DNA of 64,000 bases from Campylobacter concisus (GCF_003049705.1 NZ_PIRF01000006.1:62001-126000), one strand, 5' to 3'. Numbered from the stretch's first letter, positions 8,262-18,065 are shown. Numbers and translations: made by a program. Notes: generated by a model from the letters alone, not told the origin.

Positions 8262-9071
8262 TTAATCGATACTCTTTAACTTATCTTTATTTAGCCCTTC
8301 TTCTATGCGTTTTATCTCTTCACTTCCGTCTCTTACGACGTTTTTGTCAAATTCCAAGTAGTCATTTATCTTTTTTGGATATTCAACGTGACTTAGGATA
8401 AATTTAAAGACATTTAGCCTAGCTTCTTTTTTGTTATCGCTTGAGACAATGACCCATGGCGAAATGCTATTGTGAGAGGCAAGAAGCATTGAGTATTTGG
8501 CGATAGAGTATTGATCCCAAAGCTCTTGTGCTTTTTGATCAACGGGTGAAATTTTAAATTGCTTTAACGGATCATTTTGCCTCTCTTTGAAGCGTTTTTT
8601 CTGCTCATCTTTTGTGATTGAAAGATAAATTTTAAAGAAAATTATGCCAGAGTTTATGATCATCTCTTCAAATTTTGGCACTTCACGTAAAAATTCCTTA
8701 TGCTCTTCTTGCGTGCAAAAGCCCATCACTGGCTCAACACCAGCTCTATTGTACCAACTTCTATCAAAGATCACGATCTCTCCAGCACTTGGCAGATGAG
8801 TCACATATCTTTGAAAATACCACTGCGTTTTTTCGACATCACTTGGCTTAGCAAGCGCTACTATACGGCAACCTCTTGGATTTAGATGCTCAGTTAGGCG
8901 TTTTATCGTTCCTCCTTTACCGGCTGCGTCGCGCCCTTCCATTAACATAAGTACTCTAAGGCCTTTTTCTTTTACGTAATTTTGAAATTTTAAAAGTTCA
9001 ATTTGAAGTAGTCTAAGCTCTTCCTCATAGCCAAGTTTCTCACTTTTTTGGTGTTTTTTGTCTTTTGACAT
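8262..9071 (-). CDS. ppk2: Polyphosphate kinase 2 (PPK2)
   Basis: PPK2 enzymes use polyphosphate to phosphorylate nucleotides (GDP or ADP) or run in reverse. The 269-residue protein has the PPK2 Walker A GRDAAGKGGTIKRL near residues 44-57, and the Walker B/lid region with FDRSWYNRAGVEPVMGF near 101-117, followed by a lid rich in Lys and Arg (KKRFKERQNDPLKQFKIS). This is the short single-domain class I type. It is divergent from dsbD, matching the neighbouring Cj0603c/Cj0604 pair of C. jejuni. Nucleotide preference cannot be read from sequence alone. Confidence 0.93.
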   Translation of the reverse strand: MSKDKKHQKSEKLGYEEELRLLQIELLKFQNYVKEKGLRVLMLMEGRDAAGKGGTIKRLTEHLNPRGCRIVALAKPSDVEKTQWYFQRYVTHLPSAGEIVIFDRSWYNRAGVEPVMGFCTQEEHKEFLREVPKFEEMIINSGIIFFKIYLSITKDEQKKRFKERQNDPLKQFKISPVDQKAQELWDQYSIAKYSMLLASHNSISPWVIVSSDNKKEARLNVFKFILSHVEYPKKINDYLEFDKNVVRDGSEEIKRIEEGLNKDKLKSID

Positions 9072-9176
9072 CTTTGCTCCTTTAAAATTTCACATATTTT
9101 CACGATTTTACAATAAAATAGAATAAATTTAAGAATTTAGACTAAAATCATCTTTTTTAATTTAGCAAGGATTAGT

Positions 9177-10907
9177 ATGTTTTTAAAATTTCTTTTTTCG
9201 ATTATTTTATTTGCAGGCTCGCTTTTTGCTGAGGTTTTAGATGTTAGCAAAGCCTTTGTTTTAACTCCAAGCGTTGATAGTCAAAATGTTGAAGTGAAGT
9301 TTAACTTTGGTGAAAATATCTATCTTTATAAAGAGAGTTTTGAGATTAAACTAGCTGGCAAAAAGATAAATGAGCTATTAAATTTGCCAAGTAGTGAAAA
9401 TACGGGAGAATATGAAATCTATCCAAAAGATTTTTCGATTTTTATCCCATTAAATTTAGTAAAAGAAAATCTTTCAAATGGCAAAGCAATACTTGACATT
9501 AACTATCAAGGCTGTGCTAAAAACGGCATTTGCTACCGTCCGCAAAGTAAAATTTATGAGATAACTGACCAAGCTGGAAAATTTAGCATCGCCACTTTTA
9601 AAAAAGAGCAAAAAAGCGATACCGATAGCTTTGCTGAAGAATTTTCTAGCGAGCAAGATATCGCAAATGGGCTTGGAGATAAAAATTTTTTTATCTCACT
9701 TCTTACTTTTTTTGGTTATGGTCTCTTGCTTTCGCTAACTCCTTGCGTCTTTCCGATGATACCGATACTTTCAAGCATAATTGTCTCAAAAGGCGCTAAT
9801 TTAAATGCAAAAAAAGGCTTTTTATTATCATTTATCTATGTTGTCGCGATGAGCCTAGCTTATGCACTAGCTGGAGTGGCAGCTAGCCTACTTGGCTTTG
9901 GTATCGCAGGCGCTTTGCAAAACATCTATGTGCTTGGCGCTTTTGCGGCCATTTTTGTCATTTTAAGCTTTAGTATGTTTGGATTTTATGATATAAAATT
10001 GCCAGCAAAATTTGAAAATTTGATAAGTAAAAAATCGCAAAATAGTTCAGGCTATGTTGGAATTTTTATTATGGGTTTTGCCTCAGCTCTCATCGTATCA
10101 CCTTGCGTAGCAGCACCATTAGCTGGTGCGCTTCTTTATATTGCCCAAAGTGGAAATGTCTTTTATGGTGGCATTATGCTTTTTGCCATGGGGCTTGGCA
10201 TGGGCGTGCCACTACTTATTATCGGGCTAAGCTCTGGAAAACTCTTGCCAAAACCTGGTAGTTGGATGGATGAAGTGAAAAAATTCTTTGGTTTTTTAAT
10301 GCTCATAATGGCGATTTGGATCCTTGCGCGTGTGCTTGGAGAATTTTTTGAGCTATTAGGATATGGCATTATAGGCGTTTTTATGGCAGTTTATTTTGGG
10401 GCATTTGAAGTAGCAGAGCAAAGCTGGGCTAAGTTTAAAAAAGCGTTTTTTATCTTGGTTTTTATATATTCAGTTATGCTAATAGTTGGCTCATTTTTGG
10501 GCTCAAAGGAAGCTTTTTCTCCACTTTCTGGACTAAATTTGGCAAAAAGTGATAGTGCGTTAAAATTTAATTCCGTTAAAAATTTAGATGAACTAAATGA
10601 GGTAATAAAAAACTCAACCAAACCCGTTTTAGTAGATTTTTATGCTGATTGGTGTGTAAGCTGCAAAGAGATAGAAAAGATCACTTTTAAAGATAGTGAT
10701 GTTATGGATGCTTTGGCAAATTTTGCACTTATTCGTATCGATGTAACAAATGGTGGATCACAAAATGATGAGATGCTAAGAAATTTTGGGCTTATTGATC
10801 CGCCTGCACTCTTGTTATTTAATGGTGGTGATGAGCTAAAATTTCTTAGAACTATCGGCTTTATAGATGCTAAAAATTTTCTAGCAAAGCTTGAGAAAAT
10901 TAAATAA
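9177..10907 (+). CDS. dsbD: Thiol:disulfide interchange protein DsbD
   Basis: DsbD moves electrons from cytoplasmic thioredoxin across the inner membrane to periplasmic thiol proteins. The 576-residue protein has a signal peptide (about 1-18), a periplasmic alpha domain with the Cys pair CAKNGIC, a beta domain of eight helices with SLTPCVFPMIPI and VSPCVAAPLAGA providing the two membrane cysteines, and a C-terminal thioredoxin-like gamma domain with the active site ADWCVSCKE near residue 495. All six cysteines expected of a working enzyme are present. Its 3' end overlaps the convergent nth gene by 8 bp. Confidence 0.96.
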   Translation: MFLKFLFSIILFAGSLFAEVLDVSKAFVLTPSVDSQNVEVKFNFGENIYLYKESFEIKLAGKKINELLNLPSSENTGEYEIYPKDFSIFIPLNLVKENLSNGKAILDINYQGCAKNGICYRPQSKIYEITDQAGKFSIATFKKEQKSDTDSFAEEFSSEQDIANGLGDKNFFISLLTFFGYGLLLSLTPCVFPMIPILSSIIVSKGANLNAKKGFLLSFIYVVAMSLAYALAGVAASLLGFGIAGALQNIYVLGAFAAIFVILSFSMFGFYDIKLPAKFENLISKKSQNSSGYVGIFIMGFASALIVSPCVAAPLAGALLYIAQSGNVFYGGIMLFAMGLGMGVPLLIIGLSSGKLLPKPGSWMDEVKKFFGFLMLIMAIWILARVLGEFFELLGYGIIGVFMAVYFGAFEVAEQSWAKFKKAFFILVFIYSVMLIVGSFLGSKEAFSPLSGLNLAKSDSALKFNSVKNLDELNEVIKNSTKPVLVDFYADWCVSCKEIEKITFKDSDVMDALANFALIRIDVTNGGSQNDEMLRNFGLIDPPALLLFNGGDELKFLRTIGFIDAKNFLAKLEKIK

Positions 10908-11532
10908 TCTTGTCCTTACTGTTACAAAGATCATTTAAGATACACTCATGGCAAAGCGGTTTTTTAGCTTTACAGGTGTAACGTCCAAAAAGCACCATGG
11001 CTTGATGAAGCTTACCAAGATCTGTTTTAAAGGCATGGCTAAGATCAGCTTCAGTAGCTTCTGGTGTTTTTGCATGGCTAAGATCAAGTCTGTGTGCCAC
11101 TCTAAAAACGTGTGTATCAACAGCCATAACATTTGCATTTGTAGCTTCTAAAAGTACGACATGAGCGGTCTTTTGTCCAACTCCAGCAAGCGCTTTTAGC
11201 TTCTCTTCATCAAGCGGAATTTCTCCATTATAAAGCTCAACCACGCTGTTTGCCATTTTGATTAAATTTGCAGCTTTGTTATTAAAAAAGCTGCACGAGT
11301 TTATCATTAGTTTTAGACTCGCTAAATTTGCGCTAGCTAGCTCATAGACATCTTTATATGCTTCAAATAAAGCTGGAGTTATTAAATTTACTCTCTTATC
11401 GGTGCACTGGGCTGAGAGCATGACACAGACAAGTAGCTCATATAAATTTCTAAATTTAAGCTCACTTTTGGCGTCTTTAAACTCTTCTAAAAGTCTTCTT
11501 TTTATCTCTAAAATATCTTTTTTTGTTCTCAT
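10900..11532 (-). CDS. nth: Endonuclease III
   Basis: Nth removes oxidised pyrimidines and nicks the abasic site in base-excision repair. The 210-residue protein carries the helix-hairpin-helix LAGVGQKTAHVV with the catalytic Lys, the catalytic Asp in VDTHVFRVAHRL, and a C-terminal iron-sulfur ligand set C-x6-C-x2-C-x5-C (from CKAKKPLCHECI). Size and motif order are those of the family. It is divergent from peb4, as in C. jejuni (nth, peb4, fba). Its last codons overlap dsbD tail to tail. Confidence 0.96.
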   Translation of the reverse strand: MRTKKDILEIKRRLLEEFKDAKSELKFRNLYELLVCVMLSAQCTDKRVNLITPALFEAYKDVYELASANLASLKLMINSCSFFNNKAANLIKMANSVVELYNGEIPLDEEKLKALAGVGQKTAHVVLLEATNANVMAVDTHVFRVAHRLDLSHAKTPEATEADLSHAFKTDLGKLHQAMVLFGRYTCKAKKPLCHECILNDLCNSKDKII

Positions 11533-11627
11533 CTTCGTATTTTACCTTATTTTCTTAAGTTAAATGAAAAGTTATCGCTTTATTTGATATAATCTTGCCC
11601 ATAAAATCAATTTTTTAAAGGATTTAT

Positions 11628-12446
11628 ATGAAAAAATTTTTGTTTCCAGCAGTTTTAAGTTTAGCAGCAGCTGTTACTCTAAATGCAGCAGTAGTTGCAA
11701 CAGTTGATGGTGATGCTATAAGCGATAGCGATATTTCAAGCCTTTTATCAGCAGCCATGCCAGGATTTGACGCTAGCAAGCTTCAACCAAATGAGAAAAA
11801 ACGTATTATCGACGATCTAATAAATAGAAAACTTCTTTTAAAAGATGCTAAGTCAAGCGGTATCGAAAAAGATGTAGAGTACATCAAAGCTGTAAAAGCA
11901 GCGCAAGAAGGCATCGCGGTTGAGCTTTATATGAGAAAGCTTTTTGATGGCATAAAAGTAAGTGATAGCGAGCTAAAAGATTTTTACAATAAAAACAAAG
12001 CAAGTATGAACGAGCCAGCTCAAGCAAAAGCAAGACATATCCTAGTTGAAGATGAAAAAACAGCAAACGACATCATCGCTCAACTTAAAAATTTAAAAGG
12101 TGAGGCGCTAACTAAGAAATTTGCAGAGCTTGCAAGCCAAAAATCAATCGACAAAGGCTCAGCTGCACATGGTGGCGCACTTGGCTGGTTTGGTCAAAGC
12201 CAAATGGTAAAACCTTTTGCAGACGCAGCATTTTCAATGGCCAATGGCACAGTTTCAACTAAACCAGTTAAAACTCAGTTTGGTTACCATGTTATCTTAA
12301 AAGAAGATGGTAAAGCTGCTGGTACTGTAAGCTTTGAGCAAGCAAAACCAGAGATCGAGCAAGCTGTAAAAATGGAGAAATTCCAAGCTGCTGTTAGACA
12401 AAAAAGTGAAGCTCTACGCCAAAAAGCAAAGATAGAATACAAATAA
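11628..12446 (+). CDS. peb4: Periplasmic SurA-like chaperone/peptidyl-prolyl isomerase PEB4
   Basis: PEB4 (Cbf2) helps outer-membrane proteins fold in the periplasm and is a known Campylobacter antigen. The 272-residue protein has a signal peptide cleaved near LNAA, a SurA-type N-terminal helical domain with an NRKLLLKDA segment, and a parvulin domain at about 125-225: ARHILVEDE, then [16 protein letters not shown], then TQFGYHVI. A short C-terminal helix returns to the chaperone domain. It lies between nth and fba as in C. jejuni, 15 bp before fba. Confidence 0.94.
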   Translation: MKKFLFPAVLSLAAAVTLNAAVVATVDGDAISDSDISSLLSAAMPGFDASKLQPNEKKRIIDDLINRKLLLKDAKSSGIEKDVEYIKAVKAAQEGIAVELYMRKLFDGIKVSDSELKDFYNKNKASMNEPAQAKARHILVEDEKTANDIIAQLKNLKGEALTKKFAELASQKSIDKGSAAHGGALGWFGQSQMVKPFADAAFSMANGTVSTKPVKTQFGYHVILKEDGKAAGTVSFEQAKPEIEQAVKMEKFQAAVRQKSEALRQKAKIEYK

Positions 12447-12461
12447 AATTTGGAGGATAAA

Positions 12462-13526
12462 ATGGGCGTTTTAGATATCGTAAAACCTGGTGTTTTAAGC
12501 GGAGATGATGTAACAAAACTTTATGCTTATGCCAAAGAGCAAGGTTTTGCAATACCTGCTGTAAATGTCGTAGGCAGCGACTCAGTAAATGCTGTTTTAG
12601 AAGCGGCAAAGGTTGCTAACTCGCCTGTTATCGTTCAGTTTAGTAATGGCGGTGCAGGTTTTTACGCTGGTAAAGCCTGCGAAAATGCAGCCGTTCTTGG
12701 TGCGATCGCTGGAGCAAAGCATGTTCATTTGCTTGCCAAGGCTTATGGCATGCCAGTCATTTTACACACTGACCACGCTGCTAGAAAGCTTTTGCCTTGG
12801 ATAGATGAGCTAGTAAAAGCAAGTCATGAGTATAAAAAAACTCACGGCGTGCCACTTTTTAGCTCTCACATGCTTGATCTTAGCGAAGAGAATATCAACG
12901 AAAATTTAAGCACGTGCGAGAAGTATCTAAAAGAGCTTAGCGAGCTTGGCATCAGCTTAGAAATCGAGCTAGGCGTTACTGGTGGCGAAGAAGATGGCGT
13001 AGATAACACAAGCGTTGATAACGCACTTCTTTACACTCAGCCAGAGGACGTCGCGCTTGCTTATGAAAGACTAAGCAAGATAAGCGATAAATTTAGCATC
13101 GCAGCTAGTTTTGGCAACGTCCATGGTGTCTATAAACCAGGCAATGTCGTGCTAAGACCAGAAATTCTTAAAAACTCACAAGCCTATGTCGCTAAGAAAT
13201 TTAACACAAAAAGCGATAAGCCAGTAAATTTTGTATTTCACGGCGGAAGCGGCAGTGAGCTAAAAGATATCAAAAATGCTGTAAGCTACGGTGTTATCAA
13301 GATGAACATTGACACCGATACGCAGTGGGCATTTTGGGACGGCGTGCGTGAGTATGAGGCTAAAAATAGAGCATACTTGCAAGGTCAGATCGGCAACCCA
13401 GAGGGCGATGATAAGCCAAATAAAAAATACTACGATCCAAGGAAATGGCTAAGAAGTGGCGAGGAGAGCATGGTTAAGCGTCTTCAGACTGCTTTTAGCG
13501 ACTTAAACTGCCTAAATAGGAACTAA
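12462..13526 (+). CDS. fba: Class II fructose-bisphosphate aldolase
   Basis: The enzyme interconverts fructose-1,6-bisphosphate with DHAP and glyceraldehyde-3-phosphate using zinc. In Campylobacter, which lacks a complete glycolysis, it mainly serves gluconeogenesis. The protein is 354 residues, the class IIA length. HTDHAARK carries zinc-binding and catalytic residues, HGGSGSE binds phosphate, and the NIDTDTQWAF segment is characteristic. I chose ATG at 12462, preceded by TGGAGG, over the ATG 12 bp upstream, which lies on the ribosome site itself. Confidence 0.97.
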   Translation: MGVLDIVKPGVLSGDDVTKLYAYAKEQGFAIPAVNVVGSDSVNAVLEAAKVANSPVIVQFSNGGAGFYAGKACENAAVLGAIAGAKHVHLLAKAYGMPVILHTDHAARKLLPWIDELVKASHEYKKTHGVPLFSSHMLDLSEENINENLSTCEKYLKELSELGISLEIELGVTGGEEDGVDNTSVDNALLYTQPEDVALAYERLSKISDKFSIAASFGNVHGVYKPGNVVLRPEILKNSQAYVAKKFNTKSDKPVNFVFHGGSGSELKDIKNAVSYGVIKMNIDTDTQWAFWDGVREYEAKNRAYLQGQIGNPEGDDKPNKKYYDPRKWLRSGEESMVKRLQTAFSDLNCLNRN

Positions 13527-13530
13527 TCCT

Positions 13531-14844
13531 ATGCAAAATCAAAATGATTTTAGTGAGCTAAGCGTGCCAAAAGAGCGCCAAGCTCACTCTTTCTTTGTCT
13601 TTTTTAAAGTTATCTTTATCCCTTTAGCTATCTACATCTTGGCGATACTAGCCTATCTTGGTGTTATAAATTTTCAGATGAAGCTTCACACCATCGTGAT
13701 GATGGGCGTTATACTCTTTGTCGCTTTTGTGTTTTCACGCCACAGCGCCTTGGTCGCTTACTCAAATTTCTTAGCAAATGCCAAAGATTACAAGATAAGG
13801 CTAAAAGAATTTATCATCGCTCACCTTTTTGAAATTTCAAGCGTCAAAAAGGCAAACGCTAAATTTGAAGATTTTTTTGAGAGCTATACAAGAAATTTTA
13901 GAAATGACAACCTAGCAAACATTGGCCAAGCAGTCTTTCCTATGCTTGGAATTTTGGGCACATTTATCAGTATCGCCATCTCCATGCCAAGCTTTAGCTC
14001 AAGCACTGCAAACGGACTTGAAAAAGAGATCGCTATACTGTTAAACGGCGTAGCTACGGCGTTTTATGTATCGATTTATGGCATATTTTTAGCACTTTGG
14101 TGGATGTTTTTTGAAAAGATCGGCATTAGTAAATTTGAGAGATTTTACAGCGAGCAAAAAGAGCTAAGCCGTGAGTTTTTCTGGCAGGAAAATGAGCTAA
14201 ATGCAAATTTCATGAAAGCAAGTGTAGGCTACTTTAAAGATAGTCACGACGCCTTTAAAATGGTGCTTGATGATAAATTTGTAAAAGAGCTAAGCGAGCA
14301 GACAAATGAGAAATTTAACAGCCTAAAAGAGCTTTGCGAGGTTGAGAAAAATATCATCAATCAAAGCAAGGCAGAGCTTAGTGTAAGTTTAAAAATGCTA
14401 AATGAATCTGGACTAAAACAAGATGAATTTGTAAAAATCCACTCCGATATATTAAAGGCGGTTGGAGCGTTTTCTAATGCATTTAAAGATATGGAGGTTA
14501 AAATTTTAACCGAGCATGCAAAGCTTGGCGAAATTTTTAGCAGAAATTTAAACGCCACAAAAGAGAGCCAGCTTAAATTTGAGCAGACTATCAAGAGTTT
14601 TGACGCCATTTTAAAAGAATTTTCTCTCTCTTTGATGAAAGAGCAAAACGAAGCATTAAAGGCATTTAGAACCTCGCTCGTGGAGAGTGCTACGATATTT
14701 AAGGCAGCCTACGAGCAAGAGGGCAGGAGCTTGGAGCGTGAAAAAGAGCGCGAGAGCCTCATTGCTGAGCTTAAGAAGAATATAGACGAGATCGATAAAG
14801 AAGCAAATTCTGTAATAGAAAAGATCGAAAATCTAGTGCAATGA
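13531..14844 (+). CDS. MotA/TolQ/ExbB-type proton channel protein with long tail (ZorA-like)
   Basis: The 437-residue protein has four likely membrane helices at about residues 22-46, 54-69, 131-152 (IGQAVFPMLGILGTFISIAI) and 173-194 (VATAFYVSIYGIFLALWWMF), then a helical cytoplasmic tail of about 240 residues. The last two helices match the MotA/TolQ/ExbB channel domain, and the long tail recalls ZorA. The next gene encodes the matching MotB/OmpA-type partner with a 4-bp overlap. C. jejuni carries a similar pair after fba (Cj0598-Cj0599 as I recall), so this is core rather than a defence island. No zorC/D/E-type nuclease or helicase is nearby. Its role is unknown. Confidence 0.75.
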   Translation: MQNQNDFSELSVPKERQAHSFFVFFKVIFIPLAIYILAILAYLGVINFQMKLHTIVMMGVILFVAFVFSRHSALVAYSNFLANAKDYKIRLKEFIIAHLFEISSVKKANAKFEDFFESYTRNFRNDNLANIGQAVFPMLGILGTFISIAISMPSFSSSTANGLEKEIAILLNGVATAFYVSIYGIFLALWWMFFEKIGISKFERFYSEQKELSREFFWQENELNANFMKASVGYFKDSHDAFKMVLDDKFVKELSEQTNEKFNSLKELCEVEKNIINQSKAELSVSLKMLNESGLKQDEFVKIHSDILKAVGAFSNAFKDMEVKILTEHAKLGEIFSRNLNATKESQLKFEQTIKSFDAILKEFSLSLMKEQNEALKAFRTSLVESATIFKAAYEQEGRSLEREKERESLIAELKKNIDEIDKEANSVIEKIENLVQ

Positions 14845-15932
14845 AAATAGACAAAAATAACGAAGATCAATCGAGCTTTTGGGTTTCGTACGCGGACTTG
14901 ATGGCGGGTCTGCTCTTTGTTTTTATGCTGCTAATCGGCGCTGTCGTCGTAAAATACGTCCTAACTCAAAACACCCTTGAAAATAAAGAGCAAGCTATCA
15001 TCACAGCTTTAGCAAATTTAAAAGACGCCCAGGGTAAGAATTTCACACTCGAAGAGCTAAATGACGCCCTAAAAAGCGAGCTTTCAAAGATAAGCGACGA
15101 AAACATAAATTTAAAAAAATCAAATGAAATTTTTGTCATCCAAATAGACGCCCTAAAAGAAAAGCTAGCCCAGCTCATAGATGAAAACAAGGACGCAAAT
15201 GCGAGCATAAAAGAGCTAAATGCTAGCATTTTTGATCTAAATCAAAAGATGATCGTGCTAAATGATGAAATTTCATCAAAAGATAGAGCGCTTAGCGATG
15301 CAAATTCAAGCAGCGAGAAAAATTTAGCCAAGATCGCCTTTTTGCTCGAGCAAGTGAGCCAAAGAGAGGCTAGATATGACGAACTTTTAAGGGATCTAAA
15401 CGTCACTCGTGACAGGGTCAAAAACCTAACTGGCATAAGGGTAAAAGTGATCAGCGCCCTAAAAGATAGGCTAGGATCAAGCATCGAGATCGACCCAAAC
15501 TCAGGCGCGCTAAAGCTTAGCTCATCAGTGCTTTTTGATAAGGGGAGTGCAGTCTTAAAAGAAGAGGTTAAAGAGGAGCTAAAGGCCACGCTTAGTAAGT
15601 ATTTTGACGTGCTTTTAAATGATAAAGAGATCGCCTCAAACATCGATCAGATCGTCATAGAGGGCTTTACAGATAGCGATGGAAGCTACATTTATAACCT
15701 AGAGCTTTCACAAAAAAGAGCCTACGCGGTGATGGAGTTTATAAACTCATTTAGCGATGATGCACGCCTTAGAAAGCTGCTTGTCGCAAGTGGCAGAAGC
15801 TACAACGAGCTAGTTTTTAAAGACGGAGCCGAGGACAAGGACGCTTCAAGACGTATAGAGATCAAATTTTCACTCTCAAACAAAGAGGCTATCAACGAGA
15901 TAGAGAAATTTTTGGAGTTTAAAGGTGATTGA
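14841..15932 (+). CDS. MotB/OmpA-family peptidoglycan-binding stator-like protein (ZorB-like)
   Basis: The 363-residue protein opens with a short cytoplasmic stretch and one membrane helix, WVSYADLMAGLLFVFMLLIG, in which Asp19 matches the proton-carrying Asp of MotB and ZorB. A long coiled coil (about 45-195) follows, then an OmpA-like domain (about 225-355) with SVLFDKGSAVL, IEGFTDSDG, LSQKRAYAV and DASRRIEIKF, which binds peptidoglycan. The preceding gene overlaps by 4 bp and is its channel partner. Together they form a plausible ion-driven motor whose cargo is unknown. It is not the flagellar MotB, since the channel partner has a different tail. Confidence 0.82.
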   Translation: MKIDKNNEDQSSFWVSYADLMAGLLFVFMLLIGAVVVKYVLTQNTLENKEQAIITALANLKDAQGKNFTLEELNDALKSELSKISDENINLKKSNEIFVIQIDALKEKLAQLIDENKDANASIKELNASIFDLNQKMIVLNDEISSKDRALSDANSSSEKNLAKIAFLLEQVSQREARYDELLRDLNVTRDRVKNLTGIRVKVISALKDRLGSSIEIDPNSGALKLSSSVLFDKGSAVLKEEVKEELKATLSKYFDVLLNDKEIASNIDQIVIEGFTDSDGSYIYNLELSQKRAYAVMEFINSFSDDARLRKLLVASGRSYNELVFKDGAEDKDASRRIEIKFSLSNKEAINEIEKFLEFKGD

Positions 15933-16776
15933 TAAAATTCGCATAAGAGGGCGAGAATTTTGGCTTTTAAGAGATGATCTGCTAGGCGAGTTTAACGGCA
16001 ACAAAGCAAGAAAGCTAGAGTATTTTCTAAAGGCCGATCTTAGCGGCATCAAAGCCATCGTGTCTCACGGCTCAAGCCAGTCAAATGCTATGTATAGCCT
16101 AAGCCTTTTTGCCAAGCTAAAGGGGCTTAAATTTTACTACGTCGTCTCTCATCTAAGCTCAAATTTAGAGCAAGATCCAGTTGGAAATTTCAAATTTGCA
16201 CTTGAAAATGGCATGGAAATTTTTGTAAAAGAGGAGCGTGAGAAATTTGCTAAAGAGCTAGCAAAGAGTAAAAATGCGCTCTTTATAAACGAGGGCGTGG
16301 CGCAAAGCGAGGCTGAGCTTGGCTTTATCACGCAGGCACGCGAGATCAATGAGTGGAGCAAAAAAAGCGGCATAAGGCCTGATATCTTTTTGCCCTCAGG
16401 CACAGGCACAAGCGCATGCTACCTAGCAAAGCACACCGATCTTAGCGTTTTTACAACTCCTTGCGTGGGGGACAGCGACTATCTAAAAAAGCAAATTTAT
16501 GAGCTAGACAAAAATAGCAAGGTGCAAATTCTAAATCCACCAAGGAAGTATCATTTTGGGAATTTATACCAAGAGCTTTATGAAATTTGGCTAGAGGTTT
16601 GCAAAAGTGGCGTGGAATTTGACCTAGTGTATGACCCTGTTGGCTTTATCACGCTTTTTGCAAATTTAGACAAATTTGGGAGCGAAATTTTATATATCCA
16701 CCAGGGCGGAATTTTAGGTAACATTACACAAAGACAAAGATACGAGAGAAAATTAAAATTAAAGGAGCATAAATGA
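15925..16776 (+). CDS. PLP-dependent enzyme of the ACC deaminase/D-cysteine desulfhydrase family
   Basis: The 283-residue protein has LRDDLLGEFNGNKARKLEYF near residues 14-33, where the Lys of NKxRK is the PLP-binding residue, followed by SHGSSQSNAMYSL, the substrate and cofactor loop of this family, and FLPSGTGTSACYLA for the phosphate. It is shorter than E. coli DcyD (328). Members cleave D-cysteine or ACC to a keto acid, ammonia and sometimes sulfide; the exact substrate is not evident. The GTG start at 15925 overlaps the upstream OmpA gene by 8 bp, and the end overlaps hisD by 4 bp. Confidence 0.8.
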   Translation: MIDKIRIRGREFWLLRDDLLGEFNGNKARKLEYFLKADLSGIKAIVSHGSSQSNAMYSLSLFAKLKGLKFYYVVSHLSSNLEQDPVGNFKFALENGMEIFVKEEREKFAKELAKSKNALFINEGVAQSEAELGFITQAREINEWSKKSGIRPDIFLPSGTGTSACYLAKHTDLSVFTTPCVGDSDYLKKQIYELDKNSKVQILNPPRKYHFGNLYQELYEIWLEVCKSGVEFDLVYDPVGFITLFANLDKFGSEILYIHQGGILGNITQRQRYERKLKLKEHK

Positions 16777-18065
16777 AATTTTTTCATAGTAGTGACGCTG
16801 ATTTTGAGAGTAAATTTTTACAGCTTGTTAAACGAAGTGATAATGACATGAGTGCTGTAATGCCGGTAGTTGCTGGAATAATAGATGAGATAAGAAAAGA
16901 TGGCGATAGTGCACTTTTTGCGCAGATAGCTAAATTTGATAAATTTAGCGTTACAAGTAAAAGCGACATAATAATTGACGTAAAAGAGATGGAGGCGGCC
17001 TACAACTCGCTAGATAATGCCCTAAGAGTGGCTCTAAATTTAGCTCACAATAGGATAAAAAACTATCACGAGCGCACAAAGCCAAGTGACTGGACATATA
17101 AAGATGAGCATGATATCTTGCTTGGTGCAAAATACACAGCGGTTGACCGTGCTGGCCTTTATATCCCAGGTGGCAAAGCGGCTTATCCTAGCTCGCTTCT
17201 TATGAATGCGATCCCAGCGATAGTAGCTGGAGTAAAAGAGATCGTAGTGTGCACTCCAGCGCCAAATGGCAAGGTAAATACCTTACTTCTTGCTGCAATG
17301 CACCTTTGTGGCATAAAGACAGCCTTTAAAGTAGGCGGTGCAAGTGCCATTGCGGCGATGGCATACGGAACTGAAACGATGCCAAAAGTAGATGTCATCA
17401 CAGGACCTGGCAATATCTACGTAGCGACTGCTAAAAAGCTAGTTTATGGCGACGTAAATATCGATATGATCGCTGGTCCAAGCGAGATAGGCGTCATCGC
17501 TGATGACAGTGCTGATCCTCGCCACATAGCTATCGATATGCTCTCTCAAGCTGAGCACGACGAGATCGCAAGTGCCTTTTTGATAACGCCAGTAGAGGCT
17601 TTTGCAAGAGCGGTGCAAAGATACATCGAAGATGAGCTAAAGACACTAAAACGTGAGCCAATTGCAAGTGCTAGCATAAGAAATAAGGCTGCAATAATAG
17701 TGGCAAAAGATTTAAAAGAGTGTTTTGCTCTCATGAATGAGCTTGCTGTTGAGCACCTAGAGATCGCTACAAACGATGCTTTAAGTTATATTGATGATGT
17801 GACTCATGCGGGCGCTATATTTTTTGGACACTTTACGCCTGAAGCGATGGGAGATTATATCGCTGGACCAAATCACACATTGCCAACTGGTGGAAGTGCG
17901 AGATTTTACTCGCCGCTTGGAGTTGAAAATTTCATGAAGCGAAGTTCGATCATTTCAGTGAGTAGAAAAGGTATCATGCATCTTGGCAAATCATGCATGC
18001 AGCTAGCTGAAGCTGAGGGGCTAACCGCTCATAAAAAATCAGTTGCAGTGAGGCTAGAAGAGTAA
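16773..18065 (+). CDS. hisD: Histidinol dehydrogenase
   Basis: HisD performs the last two NAD-dependent oxidations of histidine synthesis, with zinc. The 430-residue protein contains GLYIPGGKAAYPSSLLMNAI, VGGASAIAAMAYGTE, VDVITGPGNIYVATAK, QAEHDE (zinc ligands and base) and NHTLPTGGSARFYSPL, the standard order in this family. The rest of the his operon is not here. It follows the PLP enzyme with a 4-bp overlap, which may put it in the same transcript as the motor-like pair. Confidence 0.97.
   Translation: MKFFHSSDADFESKFLQLVKRSDNDMSAVMPVVAGIIDEIRKDGDSALFAQIAKFDKFSVTSKSDIIIDVKEMEAAYNSLDNALRVALNLAHNRIKNYHERTKPSDWTYKDEHDILLGAKYTAVDRAGLYIPGGKAAYPSSLLMNAIPAIVAGVKEIVVCTPAPNGKVNTLLLAAMHLCGIKTAFKVGGASAIAAMAYGTETMPKVDVITGPGNIYVATAKKLVYGDVNIDMIAGPSEIGVIADDSADPRHIAIDMLSQAEHDEIASAFLITPVEAFARAVQRYIEDELKTLKREPIASASIRNKAAIIVAKDLKECFALMNELAVEHLEIATNDALSYIDDVTHAGAIFFGHFTPEAMGDYIAGPNHTLPTGGSARFYSPLGVENFMKRSSIISVSRKGIMHLGKSCMQLAEAEGLTAHKKSVAVRLEE

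Noticed and set aside
15242-15643. Long open frame antisense to the OmpA-like gene (133 codons)
   Set aside because: It is a Ser/Leu-rich mirror of the coiled-coil gene with no ribosome site or domain; an antisense shadow.
13531-15932. Complete Zorya anti-phage system
   Set aside because: Only A- and B-like genes are present; the neighbours are fba, a PLP enzyme and hisD, with no ZorC/D/E.
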